From contig NZ_BCUG01000035.1 in the NCBI RefSeq assembly GCF_001591165.1, forward strand, positions 1-46,535: 46,535 bases of DNA, read 5' to 3'. Source of the stretch: Thauera butanivorans NBRC 103042. GTDB lineage: Bacteria > Pseudomonadota > Gammaproteobacteria > Burkholderiales > Rhodocyclaceae. Numbering within the stretch: position 1 is the first letter of the stretch; every line of letters starts with the position of its first letter. A model generated the notes under the pieces. The model saw only the letters and a program-made list of their open reading frames with translations, searched no databases and was not told the DNA's origin. A program made the translations under genes and the position numbers. Positions 17,583 through 24,728 of the stretch are shown piece by piece.

Positions 17583-18512
17583 CTACTCCCCGGCCGCCGG
17601 CGCGGCGCCGTCGGCGAGGTAGGCATCGAGCAGCGCCTGCCGCATGCCGGCCTCGCGCTCGCGCAGGCGCCAGAAGTCAGGCCGGCGCTTGGCGAGGAAG
17701 GCCGCGCCGCCTTCCTTGCCTTCGGGCATGTCGAACCAGTCGGGGTACATCGCCGCCGAAGTTGCGCAGGACTCGCGGTAGCCCTCCATCTCCTGGTCGA
17801 ACGCGGCCTTGAGCACTTCCAGGCAGCCCGGGCTCTTCTCCAGCAGTTCGGCGCACCAGCGGTCGACTTCGGCCTCCAGTTCGTCGAGCGCCACCACGGT
17901 GTTGACCAGGCCCATCTCCAGCGCCTGCTCCGCCTTGTACTTGCGGCACAGCATCCACATCTCGCGCGCTTTCTTGGCGCCGACCACCTTGGTCAGATAG
18001 GGCACGAAGAAGCCATCGGCCGGCGACGAGACGCGCGGCCCGGCCTGACCGAACACCGCGTCGTCGGCGGCGATGGTGAAGTCGCAGCAGTAGGCCATGT
18101 GGTTGTGGCCGGCGATGCAGTAGCCCTGCACCTGCGCGATCACCGGCTTGCGCGACAGGCGGATCAGGCGGTTGTGCGGATAGCGGTTGTAGAAGGCCTC
18201 GCGCAGGCCCCAGCGCTCCCACTCCACGTCGCCGCCGGCACCGAAGTGCCTGCCCTTGCCGGCGATGACGATGACGCCCGTCATCGGATCGTGGTTGGCG
18301 TCGTAGAAGGCGCGGAACATCTCGTCCACCGTCGCCAGCGTCAGCGTGTTCATCCTGTCGGGCTTGTTCAGCGACACGCGGGCGATGCCGCCGCCCGAGG
18401 GCAGGTGCTGCTTCTTCTCGTAGATGATCTCGGCGAAGTCGTCGAGACCTTCCCCTTCAACCTGCTTCCAGTCGCTCCATGCGGCCATGCCGCCATCCTC
18501 GCGTGTACTCAT
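17583..18512 (-). CDS. MenB/BadI-type crotonase, candidate ring-opening hydrolase
   Basis: This protein has 309 residues from ATG 18512 (MSTREDGG); the frame is open further upstream, but that part is arginine-rich and not protein-like. GKGRHFGAGGDVEW gives the first oxyanion site. FGQAGPRVSSPADGF followed by YLTKVVGAKKAREMWMLCRKY is the segment that sets MenB (naphthoate synthase) and BadI (2-ketocyclohexanecarboxyl-CoA hydrolase) apart from ordinary hydratases. Such enzymes make or break a C-C bond next to a beta-keto group. In this operon ring opening is the more likely direction. Exact substrate unknown. Confidence 0.82.
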   Translation of the reverse strand: MSTREDGGMAAWSDWKQVEGEGLDDFAEIIYEKKQHLPSGGGIARVSLNKPDRMNTLTLATVDEMFRAFYDANHDPMTGVIVIAGKGRHFGAGGDVEWERWGLREAFYNRYPHNRLIRLSRKPVIAQVQGYCIAGHNHMAYCCDFTIAADDAVFGQAGPRVSSPADGFFVPYLTKVVGAKKAREMWMLCRKYKAEQALEMGLVNTVVALDELEAEVDRWCAELLEKSPGCLEVLKAAFDQEMEGYRESCATSAAMYPDWFDMPEGKEGGAAFLAKRRPDFWRLREREAGMRQALLDAYLADGAAPAAGE

Positions 18513-18648
18513 GACTGTCGTTTCCCTGCTGTTGATCCTGCGCCCTGCCGCCGCATCGGCGGCGCCCGGGAAACACCGGTTCGTCCGCGGCCGCCTGGGC
18601 CGGGCCCTTCGGCAAGCCCGGGGCTGGCGGACTGGTCCGGCATGTCCC

Positions 18649-19857
18649 TCAGGGGATCGCACCCCTGGCCTTCATCGCCTCGATCTCGTCCCACTCGTAG
18701 CCGAGCAGTTCCATCATCACCAGTTCGGTGTCCTGGCCGAGCTGCGGCCCGAGGCAGCGGATCTCGCCGGGGGTCCGGGACAGGGTGACGGGCAGGCCAC
18801 GCACGTCCACTTCGCGCTGCACCTCCTCGCACCAGGTCTTCATGAAGTAGCCGTTGCGCCAGGCCTGCTCGTCGCGGATCACGTCGGCGAGGTTGTTGAC
18901 CGGGCTCGCGGCCAGCCCCTCGCGGCCGAAAGCCGCCATCAGCTCCGCGTGGCCGAGGCCCAGGGTGCGCTGCTCGATCGCTTCGATGAGCGCCTCGTTG
19001 TGCCGGCGCCGCCCGTCCGCGTCCGCGAAGCGCGCATCGGCCGCCAGATCGGTGCCGCCCAGCGCACGGCACAGCGCCGCCCAGCGCGCGTCCTCGTTGG
19101 GCTCGCACAGGAACACCCATTTCCCGGCCGTCGGGTAGAGATTCCACAGCGGGTTGTCGACCTGCTTGCGCGACTGCTGCAGCGAGACCGATTCCTTGCC
19201 CGCCAGATAGGACTGCAGGAAAGGCGCGGCGAGGAAAAGCTGGGCGCCGTAGAGCGAGGCATCGAGGCACTGGCCGCGCCCGGTACGCCTGCGCTGGTAC
19301 AAGGCCAGCACGATGCCGAGCGCCGACATGATGCCGCCGTAGGCATCCCCCGAGCCCATGCCGAGGTAGATCGGCGGCTCGCCGGGTTCGCCCAGCCGGG
19401 CCATGATTCCGGTCAGGGCCTGCACCGTCATGTCGAAGGAGGGCTTGGAGACGTCGCCCAGGCGGCCGTAGCCGGTGTTAGTGGCGTAGATGATGTCCGG
19501 CCTGATCGCCTTTAGCCTGTCGTACGACAGCCCCCAGGCGTCGAGCATGGACGGCGCGAGATTGGACAGGAACACATCCGACTCGGCGACCAGGCGGTAC
19601 ATGATCTCGCGCCCGCCCTCGGTCTTGAGGTCGATCGCCACGCTCTTCTTGTTGCGGTTGATGACCAGGAAGTACTGGTTCCAGTCACCGATCTCCAGCG
19701 ACTTGATCGAGCGCACCCCGCGCGCCTGGTCGCCGCCCTGGGGCCGCTCGATCTTGATCACCTCGGCGCCGAAGTCGGCCAGGTACTGGGCCGAGACCGG
19801 CCCCTGGAACCAGACCGTCAGATCGAGGACGCGGATGCCTTCCAATGCCCGTGCCAT
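18649..19857 (-). CDS. CaiB/BaiF CoA-transferase, catalytic Asp present
   Basis: This 402-residue protein begins with LEGIRVLDLTVWFQGPVSAQYLADFGAEVIKIE-like strands at residues 5-37 and has NRNKKSVAIDL near 68-78. Asp171 in GSGDAYGG lies the correct 22 residues before TGRG, matching the catalytic Asp of formyl-CoA transferase. It should be an active acyl-CoA:carboxylate CoA-transferase. The next gene upstream (19879) is a paralogue lacking that Asp, so the pair may form a heteromer. Both are at the front of the minus-strand operon, before the hydrolase and thiolase-like genes. Confidence 0.88.
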   Translation of the reverse strand: MARALEGIRVLDLTVWFQGPVSAQYLADFGAEVIKIERPQGGDQARGVRSIKSLEIGDWNQYFLVINRNKKSVAIDLKTEGGREIMYRLVAESDVFLSNLAPSMLDAWGLSYDRLKAIRPDIIYATNTGYGRLGDVSKPSFDMTVQALTGIMARLGEPGEPPIYLGMGSGDAYGGIMSALGIVLALYQRRRTGRGQCLDASLYGAQLFLAAPFLQSYLAGKESVSLQQSRKQVDNPLWNLYPTAGKWVFLCEPNEDARWAALCRALGGTDLAADARFADADGRRRHNEALIEAIEQRTLGLGHAELMAAFGREGLAASPVNNLADVIRDEQAWRNGYFMKTWCEEVQREVDVRGLPVTLSRTPGEIRCLGPQLGQDTELVMMELLGYEWDEIEAMKARGAIP

Positions 19858-19878
19858 GGCACTCTCCTTGTGCTGCCT

Positions 19879-21063
19879 TCAAGCCACCACGCCTGCGCTG
19901 CGGCAGGCGTGGATGGCGTCTTCCGAATAGCCGAGCAGGTCGCGCAGGACCTGCGAAGTGTGCTGGCCGATGCAGGGCGCGAGGCGGTCGAGGCGCGCCG
20001 TGCCCTCGCTGAGGAAAACCGGGAAGCCCAGGCTCTTCACCGTGCCGAAGCTGGGGTGTTCCAGTTCGAGGATGTAGCGGTTGGCGCGTGCCTGCGGATC
20101 GGCGGCCGGGTAGTCGAAACGTTCGATGACGTCGGCCGACAGCTGCTTTTCCATGAACACCCGGCGCCAGTCGCCGCCCGGCCGGGTGGCGAAGGCGGCC
20201 TCGAGCGCGTGGATGAGTTCGAGCCGCCGGGATTCGGTGCGCTTGTCGTGGGTGTCGAAGCGCGCATCGTCGGCGGCGATGCCGACCGCGGCCGAGAACA
20301 CCGGCCACCAGCGGTCGGTATCGGGCATGGTCAGCGTGACCCAGCGCCCGTCCGCGCTGCGGTACAGCGCGCCCGACATCGGGTTCGACACGTCCAGCCG
20401 CGAGATCGGGTTGAGCAGCCGGTCGCCCTTGCCGATGGCGAGGAAGGCCTGGATGTCGAGCGCGGCGCCGTACATGTTGGCGCCGAACAGCGACACGTCC
20501 ACCGCCTGCCCCTCGCCCGAGGCGGCGCGGTGCAGCAGCGCGGTCACCACCCCGAAGGCCAGCATCGCGGTCGAGTGCATGGCGCCGGCGCCGGTATACA
20601 CCGGCGGCTGCCCGGGCTGCGGCAGGATAGGCATCATCCCGGTGCGGGCGGCGGCCAGTTCGTCGATCGGCGGCAGCCCGCTGTCCGGCCCCTGCGGCCC
20701 GAACCCGGACAGCCGGCCGAACACGATGTCGGCGCGCAGGGCGCTGGCCCCGGCATGGTCGATTCCCAGCGCCGCGAGTTCGGGCACGCTCCAGTCGGTC
20801 AGCAGCACGTCCGCCTTCGCCACCAGTTCGTGGAGCAGCGCCCTGCCCTGCCCGCTGCGCACATCGAGGGCAAGGCTTTCCTTGTTGCGGTGGATGAGGT
20901 CGGCTTCGTGGTTCCAGCCGGCGGCCGTGCGCGCCGCTTCCTGCGGCAGCGGCTCGAGGCGCACCACGCGCGCGCCGAAGTCGCCCAGGAAGGCAGCCCC
21001 CAGGGATGTACAGAACAAGCGTGTCAGGTCGATCACGACCACGTCGTCGAGAGGACGATCCAT
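19879..21063 (-). CDS. CaiB/BaiF CoA-transferase-like protein lacking the catalytic Asp
   Basis: This 394-residue protein starts at ATG 21063 behind GAGGAAACAG; the longer upstream frame is not protein-like. The N-terminal DDVVVIDLTRLFCTSLGAAFLGDFGARVVRLE segment and NKESLALDV are family marks (residues 6-37 and about 60-68). At the aligned catalytic position, 22 residues before SGEG, it has Ala161 (GAGAMHST) rather than Asp. It may be a non-catalytic subunit of a heteromer with the 18649 gene product, or have another role. It is the first gene of the 11-gene minus operon. Confidence 0.85.
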   Translation of the reverse strand: MDRPLDDVVVIDLTRLFCTSLGAAFLGDFGARVVRLEPLPQEAARTAAGWNHEADLIHRNKESLALDVRSGQGRALLHELVAKADVLLTDWSVPELAALGIDHAGASALRADIVFGRLSGFGPQGPDSGLPPIDELAAARTGMMPILPQPGQPPVYTGAGAMHSTAMLAFGVVTALLHRAASGEGQAVDVSLFGANMYGAALDIQAFLAIGKGDRLLNPISRLDVSNPMSGALYRSADGRWVTLTMPDTDRWWPVFSAAVGIAADDARFDTHDKRTESRRLELIHALEAAFATRPGGDWRRVFMEKQLSADVIERFDYPAADPQARANRYILELEHPSFGTVKSLGFPVFLSEGTARLDRLAPCIGQHTSQVLRDLLGYSEDAIHACRSAGVVA

Positions 21064-21373
21064 CTCTGTTTCCTCGTTCGATTCGCCGCATACGCCGCCG
21101 TCGGGCGCTGCAGCGCAAGCCTTCAGACGGCTCCGGGCGGCCCGGCCCCTGCTGCACCATCGGCGTGCCGCAACAACAATTGCTGGAAGCGAGTCTAGTA
21201 CCGGCGTCGTCGCGCAATGACTTCGCGATTGGCTCAAATGCGGCCGTTGGAACATCAAAAACGGCCCTTCGCGGAAGTAATCCGAATGAGTGATGCGCCG
21301 GCAGGAAGGGCATGGAAGTCTCCCGTTGCGGCGCCGCCGTCGGTGCCGAGCCACAGAACCAAAGGGGAATGGG
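21064..21373. other. 310-bp divergent intergenic region, catabolic operon / DUF1302 gene
   Basis: No gene is supported here. It must hold the promoter of the large minus-strand operon and that of the DUF1302 gene. The only regulatory element I can defend is motif copy 2 (21277-21296, plus). No clear inverted copy for the minus operon was found. AAAGGGG before 21374 is the DUF1302 ribosome binding site. Confidence 0.4.
21277..21296 (+). promoter_or_regulatory. copy 2 of shared motif TTMAY-N6-RRGTGATGY
   Basis: It reads GTAAT, six bases, GAGTGATGC and ends 77 bp before the DUF1302 start codon. It is the weakest of the five copies in its first half (GTAAT in place of TTMAY), but spacing and the GTGATGC core are kept. 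Confidence 0.4.
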
Positions 21374-23044
21374 ATGCCCATCAGGAAAAAAGAACGAGGA
21401 GACAAGGTGCAACCGGCAATCGCCTTTTCACCGCTGGCACTGGCAATCGGTCTGGCCGCTGCGCCCGCAGCCCATGCCGGAGCGACGATCGATCTCGGCG
21501 AAGACACCAGCCTGGCCTATTCGGTGACGCTCTCGCACACGATGTCGAGCCGGCTGAAGAAGGCGGCGCGCGAATACCTCGCCGATCCGAACTACGACGA
21601 CGGCACGCGCAACTTCGACCGCGGCAGCCTCATCACCAATCGCACCAACGTCCTGGGCGAACTGCGCCTGCGCCATGACAATCTCGGCGCGATGCTGCGC
21701 GCATCGACCTTCTACGATTCGGCCTACCGCAACGGCAACGACAACGACTCGCCGGCCACCGTCAACAAGATCGGCCCCCACGACGAGTTCACCGCCACCA
21801 CCCGCCGCGACAGCGGCCGCTCCTCGCGCATTCTCGACGCCTACGTCTATGGCAACTGGGCGCTGGGCGAGCAGCAGTACCTGTCGGTGAAGGCCGGGCG
21901 CCATGTGCTGGCCTGGGGCGAGAGCATGTTCTGGCCGAACATCAGCCAGGGCCAGGCGCCGGTCGACGCCACCGTCTTCAACGTGCCGGGCACCGAAGCC
22001 AAGGAAGGCTATCTGCCGGTCGGCCAGCTGTCGGCGTCATTCACGCTGAACGACCAGTTGACCCTGACCGGCTTCTATCAGTACGAATGGGAGAAGACCC
22101 GGCTCAATCCGGTCGGCGACTACTTCGCTTCCGACTTCTTCGGCCCGGGTGCGCAGTTCTACCGGCTCGCCTCCGGGGTGATCACGTCGCTGCCGGACAA
22201 TACCTACACCGCGGTCAACTTCGCTGGTGAGATCAAGCCGCGCGACTCCGGCCAGTGGGGCCTGGGCGCACGCTACCAGGTCAGCGACGCCACCGAACTG
22301 GGCCTGTACCACTACCGCTACCATGACCGCGTCGGCGCGATGTTCTTCGATTTCAGCGGCGATACGACCTACTCGTCGTTCTCCCGTTTCGGCCGCCGCG
22401 CCTCGCCCGGCAGCGCGCCCTCTTACAAGCTCGCCTATTTCGACGACATCGAGCTGACCGGCATCAGCCTCAGCTCCAAGATCGGCGACGCGGTGCAGTT
22501 CGCCGGCGAACTGAGCTACCGCGACAACGCCCCGGTCTATGTGATGACCCCGCTCGGCGCCGCACCTGCCCGCGGCAGCTACTTCCAGGGCAACGTGAAC
22601 GCGGTCTACATGCTCGGACCGTCGAAGCTGGCACACCAGACCACGCTGATGGGCGAGATCGTGCATCAGCGCATCCACAAGGTCGATGATCTTGCGATCA
22701 CCACGGGCGGCTTCGACATCGGACGCTACGGCGACTACACCTACGAGGGCCAGACACGCGGCTCGACGCTGGTCGGCCTGGGCGCGCTCTTCGACTATCC
22801 GTCCGTCTTCCCGGGCTGGGACCTGGCCACCAAGGTGATCTGGACCCAGAACGTCGCCGGCAGCGCCTTCAGCGGCATGGGCCGCGACGAGAAGCGGCTG
22901 ACGCTGGGTGCCGAATTCAAGTACCTGGGCAATTTCAGCATCGGCCTGACATACGTCGGCTATTTCGGCTCGCCGAGCATCGCCGAGGGCCGCACGATGG
23001 CCGACCGCGACTACGTCTCGCTGAGCGCGAAATACACCTTCTGA
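21374..23044 (+). CDS. DUF1302 family outer-membrane protein
   Basis: This protein has 556 residues from ATG 21374, chosen because AAAGGGGAATGGG precedes it and a signal peptide follows (basic start, LALAIGLAAAPAAHA, cleavage near residue 32). The rest has alternating short beta strands ending in YVSLSAKYTF, whose terminal Phe is the usual signal for outer-membrane barrels. DUF1302 members occur with DUF1329 in catabolic clusters for hydrophobic compounds, but their function is not established. A role in substrate uptake or sensing at the outer membrane is inferred. The DUF1329 gene follows after 29 bp. Confidence 0.88.
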   Translation: MPIRKKERGDKVQPAIAFSPLALAIGLAAAPAAHAGATIDLGEDTSLAYSVTLSHTMSSRLKKAAREYLADPNYDDGTRNFDRGSLITNRTNVLGELRLRHDNLGAMLRASTFYDSAYRNGNDNDSPATVNKIGPHDEFTATTRRDSGRSSRILDAYVYGNWALGEQQYLSVKAGRHVLAWGESMFWPNISQGQAPVDATVFNVPGTEAKEGYLPVGQLSASFTLNDQLTLTGFYQYEWEKTRLNPVGDYFASDFFGPGAQFYRLASGVITSLPDNTYTAVNFAGEIKPRDSGQWGLGARYQVSDATELGLYHYRYHDRVGAMFFDFSGDTTYSSFSRFGRRASPGSAPSYKLAYFDDIELTGISLSSKIGDAVQFAGELSYRDNAPVYVMTPLGAAPARGSYFQGNVNAVYMLGPSKLAHQTTLMGEIVHQRIHKVDDLAITTGGFDIGRYGDYTYEGQTRGSTLVGLGALFDYPSVFPGWDLATKVIWTQNVAGSAFSGMGRDEKRLTLGAEFKYLGNFSIGLTYVGYFGSPSIAEGRTMADRDYVSLSAKYTF

Positions 23045-23073
23045 TCCCGATGAAACGGAACAAGGAATCGAAC

Positions 23074-24453
23074 ATGAAACCCAAATTCATCGGCCTGGCG
23101 GTCGCCACAGCGCTCGCCCTGCCGTTCGCCGCCGGTAGCGCGCATGCGAAAGCCACGGCAGACGAGATCGCCCGCCTCGGCAAGGATCTGAACTGCATCG
23201 GCGCCGAGAAGGCCGGCAATGCCGACGGCTCGATCCCCGAATGGAGCGGCAAATGGCTCGGCGTGCCGCCGCACGTGGACTTCAAGGGCACCGGCAGGCA
23301 TCCGATCGACCCCTATGCCGGCGAAAAACCACTGTTCGAGATCAACGCGAAGAATGTCGCCCAATATGCGACACGCCTCTCCGAAGGCCAGAAGGCGCTG
23401 TTCGCGAAGTATCCCGACACCTTCCGCATGCCGGTCTATCCGACCCACCGTGACTTCCGCTACCCGGACGCGGTGTGCGAATCCACCCGCCGCAACGCTG
23501 CCGAAGCCGAACTGCTCGACGGCGGCATGGGCGTCCATGCCTACACCAACGGCGTCATGTTCCCGTTTCCGCAGAGCGGCCTCGAACTGCTGTGGAACAT
23601 CACCGTCCCCTACCGCGCCCACACCGAGGAGCTGGTTTCGGACAACGCCTACGTCATCGCCAACGGCAGCATCAACTGGGGCCGGGTGAAGTCGCGCAAC
23701 ATGGGGCCGAGCCACAAGCCGGGCATGATCGAGCCGGTCGGCGAACGCGCCGCCTCGTGGTACCTGAACGAAACCCTGCTCCCCGAGCGCGACCGCGGCG
23801 AAGTCAATACCGGCGTCGAGTTCTACAATTACAAGAAGCAGCCCCGCCAGAGCTGGCGCTACGATCCCGGCACCCGGCGCGTGCGGCAGTCGCCCGGCTA
23901 CGGCTTCGACATGTCCTTCCCCGGCACCGGCGGCTCGATCACGGTGGACGAAGTGCGGATCTGGAACGGCTCGCCGGAACGCTACGACTGGACCATCCTC
24001 GGCAAGCAGGAGATCTACATCCCCTTCCACGCCTGGCGTGTCCATGCGCCCGACATCAAGTATGCCGATCTGCTGATGAAGGGCCATGCCAACCCGGACT
24101 ACATGCGCTATGAACTGCGCCGCGTCTGGGTGCTCGAAGGCAAGCTGAAGGAAGGCCTGCGCCACCTGTACGGCAAGCGCGTGATGTACATCGACGCCGA
24201 CACCATGTTCCCGGTCATGGCGGACAACTACGACGCCCGCGGCGAATTGTGGCGGACTTCGATGCTCAACCACTTCTATGCCTACGAGATGAACACCTGG
24301 CAGGCGGGCGCGGGCTTCTACCACGACCTCAACGCCGGTACCTATCTCGGCTTCAACCTGATCAACGAGCAGCCGAACGCCTATCGCCTGAACGAGGACA
24401 GGATCAGCGAACGCGACTTCGGCCCCGAAGCGGCACGCCGTATCGGCCAGTAG
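23074..24453 (+). CDS. DUF1329 family exported protein
   Basis: This protein has 459 residues from ATG 23074, which follows AAGGAATCGAAC; a second in-frame ATG at 23050 is less likely because it puts a basic stretch ahead of the signal peptide. The signal peptide (MKPKF, LAVATALALPFAAGSAHA) ends near residue 26. DUF1329 proteins have a LolA/LolB-like fold and are encoded beside DUF1302 genes. It may carry hydrophobic ligand between membranes together with the 21374 product. The GC-rich hairpin at 24463 probably ends this transcript. Confidence 0.88.
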   Translation: MKPKFIGLAVATALALPFAAGSAHAKATADEIARLGKDLNCIGAEKAGNADGSIPEWSGKWLGVPPHVDFKGTGRHPIDPYAGEKPLFEINAKNVAQYATRLSEGQKALFAKYPDTFRMPVYPTHRDFRYPDAVCESTRRNAAEAELLDGGMGVHAYTNGVMFPFPQSGLELLWNITVPYRAHTEELVSDNAYVIANGSINWGRVKSRNMGPSHKPGMIEPVGERAASWYLNETLLPERDRGEVNTGVEFYNYKKQPRQSWRYDPGTRRVRQSPGYGFDMSFPGTGGSITVDEVRIWNGSPERYDWTILGKQEIYIPFHAWRVHAPDIKYADLLMKGHANPDYMRYELRRVWVLEGKLKEGLRHLYGKRVMYIDADTMFPVMADNYDARGELWRTSMLNHFYAYEMNTWQAGAGFYHDLNAGTYLGFNLINEQPNAYRLNEDRISERDFGPEAARRIGQ

Positions 24454-24462
24454 CCCTCGCAA

Positions 24463-24483
24463 CCCCCGGCACAAGGCCGGGGG
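24463..24483 (+). terminator. GC-rich hairpin after the DUF1329 gene
   Basis: CCCCCGGC and GCCGGGGG form a perfect 8-bp stem with a 5-nt loop (ACAAG), 10 bp past the stop codon. There is no T run after it, so it is either a weak intrinsic terminator or a 3-prime stabiliser. Confidence 0.5.
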
Positions 24484-24558
24484 AACCTTCTCTCCCTTGC
24501 GGCCTGCGCTCACCGTCCGGTGGCGCAGGTTTTTTTCGTCGGGCCGTCCCAAGGCAAA

Positions 24559-24615
24559 AACAGCCCCCTCGGGGGGCAGCGACCCGCGCAGCGGCGGAGC
24601 GTGGGGGCCCTTTTT
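24559..24615. repeat. GC-rich intergenic repeat / bidirectional terminator-like element
   Basis: A short stem, GCCCCC-TC-GGGGGGC, is followed by AGCGACCCGCGCAGCGGCGG, then GTGGGGGCCC and five Ts. The outer arms GCCCCC and GGGGGC can also pair across the whole element. From memory, elements of this layout recur between genes in betaproteobacterial genomes. It sits between convergent units (DUF1329 and the 24729 flavoprotein), a natural place for a shared terminator. A copy count in the genome would confirm it. Confidence 0.5.
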
Positions 24616-24728
24616 CGCCGGCAGACGGGGAGTGCGCAGCGTGTCGACAAGAAACGGCCACCGTTGCCGGTGGCCGCCATCTGCCCTCTTCCCCGCTCCA
24701 GGTGTCACCCGGGAGAAATCGTCCGGCG

